Source of the DNA: Siphonodentalium dalli
Taxonomy: Eukaryota > Mollusca > Scaphopoda > Gadilida > Siphonodentaliidae
Length of the DNA stretch: 64,000 nucleotides
Direction of reading: 5' to 3'
NCBI GenBank assembly: GCA_032622095.1
Contig: CP136069.1
Location: 189,277,122 to 189,341,121 of the forward strand
Below the pieces are notes generated by a model that had not been told where the DNA came from, did no database searches, and saw only the letters and a program-made list of their open reading frames with translations. Shown piece after piece: positions 44,187 to 54,948 of the stretch (within the stretch, counting starts at the first letter, position 1; each line of letters starts with the position of its first letter). A program made the position numbers and the translations under genes.

Positions 44187-45554
44187 ATGATGACTGAACA
44201 ATTCACTGAGGTGGATGGCAAAACATACACAGTTCTTGGGAATTCACCAATGCCTGCTCCCAAAGACGCTCCTAATACGTCGGAAGAGCAACCGGTATAT
44301 AACCAGTCGCTTTCAGCAAGAATACCTGACTATTGCCCGTCGACTTCAACACCCTCAAGCTCAAATGCGGATTATATACCAACATACACGTCATATTCTG
44401 ATTTGAAGGACATCCTTAACCTTCCGAAGGATCCTTTCGTCTCATGTCTTCTGCGACAAATGCCCAACCGGTTCAACCTGGAGACCATGCGGCGCAATGT
44501 GTTTATTGATGCTAGGAATGTGTGTACAGAGCTTCTAGAATATGAACTAAAAAATCGGGTTGACAGAGTACATGGTGTCCCTGTTTCCAAAAAGTTGGCA
44601 CGCGATGTACATAACCTGGTACTCTTCATAAATGGAGGATCTCTGGACGATGTTCGAGAACGTCTAAGTAAGGGTTCTCAAAAATCACAGACGCCTACCA
44701 TTGATGGTGACTCGAGCGCCCCTGATAAGCCGATTTCTTCTGGGAACAAACAAACTGCAGATTCATGTCCTTGTAGTTCCGTGTGCATCCAAAACAAACT
44801 AGCGGAAGTTCTAAGTGAGCTTACACTAATGAAAATTAATTTCAACACAGTGGTCATCGGCTTAGAGAAATCTATTCATTCAGTTGTATCTGATCTCTCA
44901 GAGACTACGGAGGAGCAACGCAAACTTGCTCTCGATATAAGTCGCATCGCTGACGAAAAATGTTCCGGCATAACACGCTTGAGGTCAAATGTTAAGCTTA
45001 TAGAAGACAATGTGAAAGTAAACAATGACACCATTGAAACAAATATGAGTATCGTGGATGGCAAGCTGGATAAATTTTCCAAATCTGTTGGGCGAATGAA
45101 AAGCATCGAGATGAGACTTTCTCAAGTGAATCAGAAGTGCAAGTCGGCATCAAAGGCATCTAGCAATCATGTGGATAAAACTTTCAATCAGATGGCCCAA
45201 GTGTTTGAGCTATATGCAAATGACACAGCCGCTAAATATAACGATATGCGGCTACTGGTTCAAAATAGGATCTCTGATACAAATCTGAATTCCATCTCAC
45301 CCATAATATTGGACTCTTCTCGAGTAAATTCAGATTCAGACGAGACACGCGCATTGTGTCCGCCACGTCATGTTTCGGGGGACGCAGCAGACATACCTAC
45401 GACGAAACAACGACTAACCGACCTCAGAAACCAGACCCTCGCCAGAATCGACAACAGCCCACTCATCCAAGAACTCCATCTACGAAACCAGCTGCTCTCC
45501 ACCAAAAAGACCAAGTCCATCCTAGAAATCGACAACACCGACAGACCCATCTAG
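44187..45554 (+). pseudogene. Chimeric ORF: retrotransposon ORF1 fused to Jockey ORF2 tail
   Basis: Codons 1-398 equal the start of the intact ORF1 at 52552. At the duplication junction (45380/45381) the frame passes without a shift into AADIPTTKQRLTDL, the last 57 codons of Jockey ORF2, and ends at its stop. The product would keep the N-terminal and coiled-coil part of ORF1p but lose its RRM-like C-terminus. It is an accident of the duplication breakpoint; whether it is expressed cannot be told. Confidence 0.85.
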
Positions 45555-45950
45555 ATCCCATACAACCGTCAACCAAGCCAACCAACAGCCAAATCCAACA
45601 GCCTCGACTCCTCCACCACGCTTCCACTGCTTTGCCTCCAAATACAACAGCCTCAACAACCGATTTTCATCGAAGAATTAAAGAAAGGGTGAAGGGAACT
45701 GCACAATGCATTCCGACCATCCTAACCGGCCTGCGGCCGGAAACTACACAACAGAGACAGTAGCATCACAAATGCTCTGGCAGCAAGTGGAGCGAACAAG
45801 TCAGATTTTATTTGGCTCTATTAGTTCCTTGTCTTGTCAGAGCGTCGGTACGAGTGATTTGAGCGGTCTGTAACCTTAATTGGAAGCAACCGCCCTCGTG
45901 CTGATGCCGGCGAGTGAGACGGTTTTGGATTAGGCTTAGTGCGACGGACA

Positions 45951-46823
45951 ATGGAGATAATCCCTGACGCCGCGTTAGCAGCGATAGAGAGATCTCAAAT
46001 TGCGGATATTGTTAGCTGGAATCTCCAGTCTAACAGAGGCTATTTGACTCTCTGCGTTGAATTCTGGACGGGAGATGCTGGAAACCAGATATCTTCCACC
46101 CGGAGCAAGACCAAGACCAGCCGTACCATGAAAGAGGAGCCTCCTAAGAAGAAGACACCAGCTCGAAGGAGAAGGGACGCAGCCAGACGGGCGAAATGGA
46201 AGAAGAAGATGGGGGCGACCGTTGATCGACCGGTCACCCCTCCCCGTGTGGTTCAGCCATCCAGTGTCACAGCCGGTAGGCCGGAGTTGTCTGAGAGACG
46301 CCCAGACGACCCGGCCCGCATGGAGACAGGTGACATCAGACCAGCTAGCAGGGACTCCGTAGATCTGCCGGAGGTCCCTGCTGTCGGCACAGAGACGAGC
46401 GGAGACAGGGACGCGGATACCACCCCCGATGTCCCTGCCGCCAATTTCGACGTGGAGATGGAAACACCACCCAGCCTTTCTCCACCAGGGGCGGATAGCA
46501 CCATCTCCGCCCCTCCGACGCCGAGGTGTGACGTGAAGCCGGCGTCGCCAACACCAGATCAGGTCGACCAAGAGCGTGATGACCTCGCAGATGCGATTCG
46601 TGAACACCACGCAGCAGGAATGAAATATCCAATCAACAATCGCGAATTCTTCCTGCTGAGGGATCACCATGTTTACAGAGGACCTGACGAGCTGGACACT
46701 GCACAAGGCATCATCAAAATTCAAGGAGAGAATATACTCTGTTCTAAACGCCCTCCTCGACGGGAAAGCCAGGAAAAATCAGAAGAAAAATCCAGTTCCG
46801 ACTCAGACACAGCCACAGCATAA
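45951..46823 (+). CDS. Unknown 290-aa Pro-rich protein, second copy
   Basis: Same protein as 37581-38453, carried by the tandem duplication together with its 14-bp flanking repeats. The only nearby difference is one extra A in the downstream A-run. Confidence 0.5.
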   Translation: MEIIPDAALAAIERSQIADIVSWNLQSNRGYLTLCVEFWTGDAGNQISSTRSKTKTSRTMKEEPPKKKTPARRRRDAARRAKWKKKMGATVDRPVTPPRVVQPSSVTAGRPELSERRPDDPARMETGDIRPASRDSVDLPEVPAVGTETSGDRDADTTPDVPAANFDVEMETPPSLSPPGADSTISAPPTPRCDVKPASPTPDQVDQERDDLADAIREHHAAGMKYPINNREFFLLRDHHVYRGPDELDTAQGIIKIQGENILCSKRPPRRESQEKSEEKSSSDSDTATA

Positions 46824-47360
46824 ACAACAACAATACCAAACCGACGAAAAAGGAAAGCAAACAAGACTAAAAAAAAAAAAAAATAGATCATTTTCATTTT
46901 CATCTCACCGATTCATGCCTATGTTACACCATACCATGTTTCAATTAAAATTGGGTTGTAGGAGAGGGGTTCCGCCCCTTTCAAATCTTCCCGGGAAAGT
47001 TTCCCAAACCCCCCATAGTAAATAGTAAAAAAGCATCACAAATGCAAACATATATACAAATACTAACATGGACAAAATATTACATAATAACAAGGAACTA
47101 TCCAAAATATTTACAGTTAGTTTTGGCACGCACATAATGCAAAGTCACACATGTACACCGCAGTCACACAGAGACATCCACTAACATTGACATATATACA
47201 CCTGTTATACCCAGCATCACACACATTCTCTCACACTCTCCCATACACAAGCGCACTCACTCTCGCACGCACGCGCATGTTAACCACTCATACAAACATT
47301 CACACAAAATAACAGATGAGAGAATACTACATGCACTAGCTGCTTCTATTGGTTGTTATA

Positions 47361-49640
47361 CTAAATTGGTTGTTGATCGGGTATAATGGTCTCCGAATAG
47401 CGGCTATCATTTTGAAGGTGGAAGCAATACCATAGCTTTATGCTCGCTTTTGCAAAGAATAGTAAGACGAAATGAAAAGAGTTAGTTCCATCTTCAAGAA
47501 CTTCACAGGGAACTTTCCCCAAAAATACTGCTAGTTGTGAGCACTTAGGTAGAGAATCTAGGAATATGAAGACGTTTATTCCGAATGTGTTGATGATATC
47601 ATACCAGATTACGTTGCGTGAATTTGCAATAGATGCACATTCTATTAATACATGATTAATTAAGCACCGGTATGGCTTGTTACATAATTTACAACACCCA
47701 CTATCACCATAAGCTGTGTGAGCTATCAACCGGACAAGAAAGAGATAAGTGAATTTCTCCTCCGGATATAGCCTACACGTTCGCCATATGAGCGAAGATG
47801 TCAGAGAGGCTTGCATTAGCCCATATTGTCTTAAGTTATTTTCAGCAGTTATGGAAGATCTCCACCGTTCGTCGTCTGATTTGTGAACTTCAGTTTTCAC
47901 AGTATGTTTCCAGGACTCTTTAGAGGGAAATGTACCAGTCTGTGCAAAGACTGCGAGGTACTCGTATAAGTTGTATTTATGTAAAACATGGACTATATCT
48001 GCAATGAATGATTTCTGATTAGAACATAATTCAATAATATAACTGTGCAATCTCATCAGAAATAACATTTTGGCAGTTTTACAAACATCAAGCCTACACA
48101 ATGTAGCAAATAGACTCAGCTTTCTTTTGTCGATGAATGATGTAAGTTCACTGCAACCTACGAGACCCTGTACAATACATGTGCGAGTATGCGCCGGAAA
48201 ACCTTGCATATGTTTGAGACAGAAGCGGTGAGCCTTTTCGAGAAAGGTATAATCAGTATTAGACAAGCCCCATATTAGCTCGCTACCGTACAGGGCCTTG
48301 AGGATCACAATTGACTTATATATTTTAAGACAGCTGTCTGGAGTTATGCCTCCAGCATAAACGCCTGCATTTGTCAAGGATAGATAGGTCCCTCTAAGTT
48401 TTGTGCAAACACTGTTGACCAGTTTAGAATTGAAGCTAAATTTTTCTATATTGATGCCCAAGTGTTTTCCAGATGAGACTTCTTCGATAATGGTATTGCC
48501 AAATTGCCATGAACGCTGGGCTTTAGCAAATTCTTTTTGCGATTCATTAAATACTATTATGAAAGTTTTCGACGAGTTATATAAGTATCTCCATTTTGTA
48601 CTATACTTCAGACATACAGAACATAGTGTGGTAAGTCCTGTTTCAGATAATGACAGCAAGGCCATGTCATCTGCCTGTACTGGCGATGTGCAGTTTATTC
48701 CATTCAGACGAAGTCCACAGGAGGAATTTGCAAGATCTTCAATTAGATCGTCCACATATATCATATACAATAGAGGCGATAGAATTGACCCATGTCTGGC
48801 TCCCTGCAGGATATCGAACCAGTCGGATGTAGATTGCCTATATTTCACACAACATTTTATACCAGATAAGAGTGATTTGAATACATGCCACATTTGGCCA
48901 TCAAAGCCCCTCTTGTGCAATTTCAACATCAATCCATTTAGCCACACAGAATCAAAAGCTTTACGTACGTCTAAAAAACAAGAGAATAATTTACTATGTG
49001 ATTCTTTGGTATATGTTATGCACTCCTGTAATAAATATGATGTTGCCATGCAACTAACACCGCGTTGGAATCCATGCTGTAGTGAATTGACTGTTATTAG
49101 AGTTGGTGTGTATGTTTGCATGCGCACAAGAAGGACTTTTTCAAATAATTTATATAATGAAGGCATAATGGTGATAGGTCTGTAACTATCAAATGCATGC
49201 ATGGGCTTTTTGCCACCTTTGTGCAAAGAAATCATTACTCCTTTCTTTGCACTCTCAGGTACATGTGCATATTGTAGCATTTTACTGTACATATAACTTA
49301 GCCTATGCATGAGTGGCGAGCCACTATATATGATGTGCTCATTGGCTATTAAGTCATATCCCATTGCCTTATTTTTATTGAGCTTTGGGATAACATTGGT
49401 CAGCTCCGATTCAGTAATGGGATTGCAAAGAACTTCGTCTACAGTATTTGTTGAGTTTGATTTTTCCCGCGAAGATACGAAATTGTTCACAAATTCAAAG
49501 TGGACTGAGTCAAAACTCTCATCTTGCATGGGCAGAAACAAGTTTGCGTAATATGAGCCCCATGCCTTTGATATGTCGCAATTGCTGCGGAGCGTTTCTC
49601 CATTATGTATGAAATGCGGCGATGAAAGAGTATTACGCAT
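47361..49640 (-). CDS. Reverse transcriptase (5'-truncated ORF2), second copy
   Basis: Duplicate of 38990-41269 with identical protein, including QADD at the active site and the C-terminal CCHC knuckle. Lies in the second tandem unit. The 5' truncation point corresponds to 49714. Confidence 0.85.
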   Translation of the reverse strand: MRNTLSSPHFIHNGETLRSNCDISKAWGSYYANLFLPMQDESFDSVHFEFVNNFVSSREKSNSTNTVDEVLCNPITESELTNVIPKLNKNKAMGYDLIANEHIIYSGSPLMHRLSYMYSKMLQYAHVPESAKKGVMISLHKGGKKPMHAFDSYRPITIMPSLYKLFEKVLLVRMQTYTPTLITVNSLQHGFQRGVSCMATSYLLQECITYTKESHSKLFSCFLDVRKAFDSVWLNGLMLKLHKRGFDGQMWHVFKSLLSGIKCCVKYRQSTSDWFDILQGARHGSILSPLLYMIYVDDLIEDLANSSCGLRLNGINCTSPVQADDMALLSLSETGLTTLCSVCLKYSTKWRYLYNSSKTFIIVFNESQKEFAKAQRSWQFGNTIIEEVSSGKHLGINIEKFSFNSKLVNSVCTKLRGTYLSLTNAGVYAGGITPDSCLKIYKSIVILKALYGSELIWGLSNTDYTFLEKAHRFCLKHMQGFPAHTRTCIVQGLVGCSELTSFIDKRKLSLFATLCRLDVCKTAKMLFLMRLHSYIIELCSNQKSFIADIVHVLHKYNLYEYLAVFAQTGTFPSKESWKHTVKTEVHKSDDERWRSSITAENNLRQYGLMQASLTSSLIWRTCRLYPEEKFTYLFLVRLIAHTAYGDSGCCKLCNKPYRCLINHVLIECASIANSRNVIWYDIINTFGINVFIFLDSLPKCSQLAVFLGKVPCEVLEDGTNSFHFVLLFFAKASIKLWYCFHLQNDSRYSETIIPDQQPI

Positions 49641-49713
49641 TTTGCGTTTTGCATTAAAAATGCGGAAAAATTTATCCTGATCAACTTCTGCGCATTTGTC
49701 AATTTCTGCATCA

Positions 49714-50378
49714 CATTAAATATAGTCATACAAAGTAAATATAGAGCGATTGCGTTGGGTTAATATTAGTATTAGAGTTTTCGGGTTGAGTTGGTAATTT
49801 TAATACATAACATGTATCGTGTTGCCATGGCAACTGATAGCGAAAATATCGCAAAATTACCAGTTTCGAATTAAAATGATAGGGCTTGCGAATAATTTAT
49901 CAGAATTAATTCCACCAACAGGTCCTATATCAGAAATTCATTCACTTCGAAGAAAAAATATTGACTTATATGATTATATGAGAGAGAGAGAGAAAATATA
50001 TTGTAAATGGCGAAAAAAAATAGACGAAATGGCGAAAAAATTAGACGAAATGGCGAAAAAATTGCCACCCAAATATGTCCAGACATGGTGGCGATTATAA
50101 ACACACCAGCTTAATCCTCGGTCTAAGTATTGGATAGATCATCTCAACGAGTGTCTTCATAATTAAGACGACCGGCGTGCGTCTTGTTTTGGGATTGATA
50201 AACTCTACTCACTCGCGCTCCGTGCTCGTGAGTAGGGTTTATCACCCACAAACAAGACGCGCGCCGGTCATCTTAATTATGAAGACACGAGTGAGATGAT
50301 GTATCCAATTTAGACGATGTATTCATAAACACAGTGATAACGGGACGATTAATTAAATGTGTTTCACGGGATTAATAT
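49714..50378 (+). repeat. Repeat A, third copy (in unit 2)
   Basis: Copy of 41343-42007 made by the tandem duplication, including the 93-codon frame (49819-50100) and the hairpin (50121-50315). Confidence 0.9.
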
Positions 50379-50543
50379 GAACTCGCCAGTTTACAAGTCA
50401 TTATATCGAAAGTAACCTCATGGACGATCAACGGTGAAACGCCCAATTCTGCGATAGTAGCTGGAACAAATATTTGAAGATAAGAGAGCTGACCCATCTA
50501 TATCAGACTTGCGGTGAGCAAAGTTATATTTAAAACGTATTTA

Positions 50544-50909
50544 TAGGGATGTGTCTAGAATGTCTCCGTTGAGGTGTAATTGGAATTTATAGCTGCACCT
50601 CATTTGATTTGAACAATGTCCTTAACTTGGGAAATTCTATTTGCACCCTCTATCTATCTGTTGGAAATTTCTAATAGCTAACCGGGCACAACTGTAAGGT
50701 TAGGAATTTCCAACTGATGCCAATTTAGTCACGACCAATTTCACACCACTATAAATAGTGGTTGAAATATTTAACTATGAAATCATTTGCAACCTGTTTT
50801 CGATGAGAAATCTCCAACTGCATGATGGTGTGTTAGGGTTGAAACTTGCAACCAGTTGTTGAATATTTTTACCAAACTTTGTGGGGGGGGGCGCGTCACC
50901 GCATCCGTG
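50544..50909. mobile_element. hAT-like MITE, duplicate copy
   Basis: Second-unit copy of 42173-42545 with flanks CGTATTTA (50536-50543) and CGTATATA (50910-50917). Shorter by seven G in the G-run. Confidence 0.75.
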
Positions 50910-52551
50910 CGTATATAGAACTCATTTCGTCAATGTTTTATAATGTTTCTCCAGCCGCAACATACATGTAAGTTGCATGGAGGTGTGTGACCACTTACTA
51001 TATTGTTCAGCCCAATAGCAGGACATTCTGCAAACATATACTTTGTATTAATTTATGCGTGAGAAAACGAAGTGACATTGGCGAAATTAGTTCAATATAC
51101 AGCTTTTTCATCGAAATTAGTTTTATTTTGTTCGACCTCCCCCCCCCCATTTCCCCATACCCAGAATGTCATTCGCGCTAGTGTTATGTAATTAAGCAAC
51201 CAACCGACAATCTGAAAATTCGAGCGTGGGTACAACTCGCACCTATACTATGTAATGGACCTATCCCTACGCCCCGCCCACCTGTAGGCTGCATGGTTAC
51301 TGTTACTACGCACCACAAGCCATCTCAATTCCGCTATCTCTTCAGTGCTAAAATAGCTTCCGATGAGAAAGGACTGTGTTGTTAAATGCCATGTAACACG
51401 ATAATATAGTTCGTTCTTAATATCACGATTTTTAGATACCTTTGTGTGAAAATATGCAACATGTAAAAGTGACTGTCGTTAGATATAAACAAAAATAGAA
51501 CCAGTTTTTAAACAAAAACAGGTGTGATTGTTAGGCCACTTCCGATAAACAACAAAGATAGATGTTTAGGCGCATACTTTGAATCAAACGGTGTAAATGA
51601 AGCCATTATGAAACTTCAATATCAAATAGCAAATTTAATATCGAAGCTATGCTAATGGTTCACACCTTGATGAAATAAATCAAACGGGGGTGTACATGGG
51701 GTAATTAATCTATAATCCCTCTTTTGTCGAAATAAATATAACGATATCAGTTTACCATACACGAGCGTCCTGAATGAACCCTGGTGACATCAGGCCGGAT
51801 GCAAAGGATTATCAAATAATGGCCTTTTTAAATTCCACTACTTTTTTTTCGGGAATAAAGTACATTAAAGAAAACGCCGACTATCATGGAGTCAGTTACA
51901 TGTTGCCATGTCGAGGCAACAATGGCACAAAGTGAACTTGTTCGGTGAAGGTTGCGTGTATACACCGCGAAGCACGTGCAATGTGTGAAATTTCGTTGCT
52001 ATTCTTTTGGAAAACATCTGTTGATTCTCATTTACACGTACATTGTCGGAGGAAGCTTTAGATTCTCAAATGGATTCAGTAAGATCGACGTTCGCACGAA
52101 ATCCTACAGGTTAGTGTGAATAGCAGACATTCGAACTCAATATTACCACGATGTTATAACAGAGTTATCGTTCCTACGGTGTATATGTCTTTCACATCGC
52201 TCTGTTAAATTTCTAAAATTTCTCACAAATGTGTCTCCGTGACCATCTTGGTCGTTTCCCGGGGTCAGATGGACCCCGATGGACTGCTGATATCCATGTG
52301 TTTGTTAGCCGATTGTGACTTTCTATGCTGAGTAAAGCTGTCCCAACCCATTGTTTATGTCGCCATTTTCTTACCGTCTTTGTTCGTAACCTGTAATTAT
52401 GTACTAGGCGAACAACACCTAATCAGTGGGAATCAGGCCAGGTACTGGAAGGTGTGATAAACAATTAATCTGAACAATTAACGGTGTAGCGTGAAGTGAT
52501 TGACCAGTTGATGAGTAATGCCTGTTCGCCTGTGATAATAACCGCTATTCA
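50910..52551. other. Upstream region of intact ORF1; no gene recognised
   Basis: Duplicate of 42546-44186. The retrotransposon 5' UTR is presumably within its right part; its start is not identifiable. Confidence 0.4.
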
Positions 52552-54948
52552 ATGATGACTGAACAATTCACTGAGGTGGATGGCAAAACATACACAGTTC
52601 TTGGGAATTCACCAATGCCTGCTCCCAAAGACGCTCCTAATACGTCGGAAGAGCAACCGGTATATAACCAGTCGCTTTCAGCAAGAATACCTGACTATTG
52701 CCCGTCGACTTCAACACCCTCAAGCTCAAATGCGGATTATATACCAACATACACGTCATATTCTGATTTGAAGGACATCCTTAACCTTCCGAAGGATCCT
52801 TTCGTCTCATGTCTTCTGCGACAAATGCCCAACCGGTTCAACCTGGAGACCATGCGGCGCAATGTGTTTATTGATGCTAGGAATGTGTGTACAGAGCTTC
52901 TAGAATATGAACTAAAAAATCGGGTTGACAGAGTACATGGTGTCCCTGTTTCCAAAAAGTTGGCACGCGATGTACATAACCTGGTACTCTTCATAAATGG
53001 AGGATCTCTGGACGATGTTCGAGAACGTCTAAGTAAGGGTTCTCAAAAATCACAGACGCCTACCATTGATGGTGACTCGAGCGCCCCTGATAAGCCGATT
53101 TCTTCTGGGAACAAACAAACTGCAGATTCATGTCCTTGTAGTTCCGTGTGCATCCAAAACAAACTAGCGGAAGTTCTAAGTGAGCTTACACTAATGAAAA
53201 TTAATTTCAACACAGTGGTCATCGGCTTAGAGAAATCTATTCATTCAGTTGTATCTGATCTCTCAGAGACTACGGAGGAGCAACGCAAACTTGCTCTCGA
53301 TATAAGTCGCATCGCTGACGAAAAATGTTCCGGCATAACACGCTTGAGGTCAAATGTTAAGCTTATAGAAGACAATGTGAAAGTAAACAATGACACCATT
53401 GAAACAAATATGAGTATCGTGGATGGCAAGCTGGATAAATTTTCCAAATCTGTTGGGCGAATGAAAAGCATCGAGATGAGACTTTCTCAAGTGAATCAGA
53501 AGTGCAAGTCGGCATCAAAGGCATCTAGCAATCATGTGGATAAAACTTTCAATCAGATGGCCCAAGTGTTTGAGCTATATGCAAATGACACAGCCGCTAA
53601 ATATAACGATATGCGGCTACTGGTTCAAAATAGGATCTCTGATACAAATCTGAATTCCATCTCACCCATAATATTGGACTCTTCTCGAGTAAATTCAGAT
53701 TCAGACGAGACACGCGCATTGTGTCCGCCACGTCATGTTTCGGGGGACACGTGCGATGGTATTCCTCACAAACATAAATATGACTTCAATAACGTCTCCG
53801 GTCCTGCTACCAAGCAGCAAGTAAGTGTACCTAATGGCGATGATGTATATAGCAGTGACAGCCATCGACATTTGGACAGTTCTTCGGTGAAATCGTGCCT
53901 TTCCCATACTGACTCGTCAACGATTCTGGTGTCACCACAACACTGTTCTCTTGATTTGACAATCAACAGCGATGACTTCGCACCATCGCGTCTGGCGAAG
54001 ACTGTGCCCATAATAACGCATAACTCATTCGCTGAACTGTCTGATCAAAGCGAATCGCCTCACACCCTAATTGAAACAGACTGCGAGTCTGATATACAAC
54101 ACGCACAGGCTTCAATTAACGAAAACACACTATTGAAGGACTCACAAACAATGACCAACATGGACAGTGCGACTGTGCACAACTCAGTGCCAGATGACAC
54201 CAACCACATTGTTAATTACTCAAAGTCGTGCACAAACGGTAATGCTGGTCTCGCTCAGAATCGACCTTCTAAGAACGTTATAGCCTCGACAGAGTTTGCA
54301 CTTGACCTCACCTGCAAACATGAGGTAAAGGACCCTGCAATAACAAGTGAACGTGAACAATTGATATACCGTACTACATTCACACAAAATACTGATCGAC
54401 ATAACTTGGCTACATATGAGCATACGCATGAGAACAATCCAATCCAGCAACATGGCCCGACACTGAGTTATGTTCAACGAAGACTGGTCGATCTTTCAAA
54501 GTCGTATTCAAATGCTGTAACTTCTCCTCCGAAGCCGATTTCAACTATTGTGACGAGTGACCAATGCTCGGCCACTAACAATGTTATTCGCCAAAATAAT
54601 TTCTCAGGAGTTTCAAATGTAAGCAACAATGTAGCTAACGAAAATGATGGCGGAGGATTTGTTGGTGTTAAGAGGGAAAACGTTCTACGGTTTTATTTGG
54701 GTGGTATTGCGCCTTGCTCGACACAAGCTGGAATCCACAAGTTTCTATCAGAAAAAGGAATTTTACCAACCCATCTGAAACTGATGAAAAGTTCACGGAA
54801 TGGAACAGTGTGCGCGCGCCTGAATGTTAGGAAAAACCACAGCTATCCACTTGCCGACAAGGGGTTCTGGCCGGAGGGTGTGTATTGTAGACCCTGGCGA
54901 TCAGAATCTCAACGCAACAATGTGCACAACAATGGACATGCATCATAA
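52552..54948 (+). CDS. Non-LTR ORF1 protein, intact (798 aa)
   Basis: ATG ATG start, no stop until 54948. The N-terminal region is Ser/Pro-rich. Then comes a compact block (about 70-160: DLKDILNLPKDPFVSCLLRQ..., VSKKLARDVHNLVLFING), a predicted coiled coil (about 205-330), a long Ser/Asp-rich linker, and at the C-terminus an RRM-like fold: RFYLGGIAPCSTQAGIHKFL, then ARLNV, ending FWPEGVYCRPW. The 'FWPxGVxxRxW' ending is common in ORF1 proteins of invertebrate APE-type elements. Likely an RNA-binding chaperone for the element. ORF2 starts inside its last codons (ATG 54932), giving a 17-base overlap that suggests coupled translation. Confidence 0.8.
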   Translation: MMTEQFTEVDGKTYTVLGNSPMPAPKDAPNTSEEQPVYNQSLSARIPDYCPSTSTPSSSNADYIPTYTSYSDLKDILNLPKDPFVSCLLRQMPNRFNLETMRRNVFIDARNVCTELLEYELKNRVDRVHGVPVSKKLARDVHNLVLFINGGSLDDVRERLSKGSQKSQTPTIDGDSSAPDKPISSGNKQTADSCPCSSVCIQNKLAEVLSELTLMKINFNTVVIGLEKSIHSVVSDLSETTEEQRKLALDISRIADEKCSGITRLRSNVKLIEDNVKVNNDTIETNMSIVDGKLDKFSKSVGRMKSIEMRLSQVNQKCKSASKASSNHVDKTFNQMAQVFELYANDTAAKYNDMRLLVQNRISDTNLNSISPIILDSSRVNSDSDETRALCPPRHVSGDTCDGIPHKHKYDFNNVSGPATKQQVSVPNGDDVYSSDSHRHLDSSSVKSCLSHTDSSTILVSPQHCSLDLTINSDDFAPSRLAKTVPIITHNSFAELSDQSESPHTLIETDCESDIQHAQASINENTLLKDSQTMTNMDSATVHNSVPDDTNHIVNYSKSCTNGNAGLAQNRPSKNVIASTEFALDLTCKHEVKDPAITSEREQLIYRTTFTQNTDRHNLATYEHTHENNPIQQHGPTLSYVQRRLVDLSKSYSNAVTSPPKPISTIVTSDQCSATNNVIRQNNFSGVSNVSNNVANENDGGGFVGVKRENVLRFYLGGIAPCSTQAGIHKFLSEKGILPTHLKLMKSSRNGTVCARLNVRKNHSYPLADKGFWPEGVYCRPWRSESQRNNVHNNGHAS

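Larger units (their letters stand above)
37011..45380. repeat. 8.37-kb tandem duplication, unit 1
   Basis: Repeated immediately as 45381-53745. The left breakpoint lies in Jockey ORF2 (37011), the right in the ORF1 of the next retrotransposon (45380), sharing only GAC. Everything in between recurs in the same order: ORF cassette, minus-strand RT, repeat A, hAT MITE and ORF1 start. Differences I can find are homopolymers only: A12/A13 near 38500, G16/G9 near 42512, C9/C10 near 42775. No substitution was noticed, so the duplication is very recent or an assembly artefact. Confidence 0.9.
45381..53745. repeat. 8.37-kb tandem duplication, unit 2
   Basis: Second unit, 8365 bases. It starts inside the Jockey ORF2 tail and ends inside ORF1, where the original retrotransposon continues. 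The offset changes from 8370 to 8371, 8364 and 8365 at the three homopolymers named for unit 1, and nowhere else that I noticed. Confidence 0.9.

Noticed and set aside
45381-46880. Independent 5'-truncated Jockey insertion at 45381
   Set aside because: The similarity continues far past the Jockey 3' end through 8.37 kb, so a tandem duplication explains it better.
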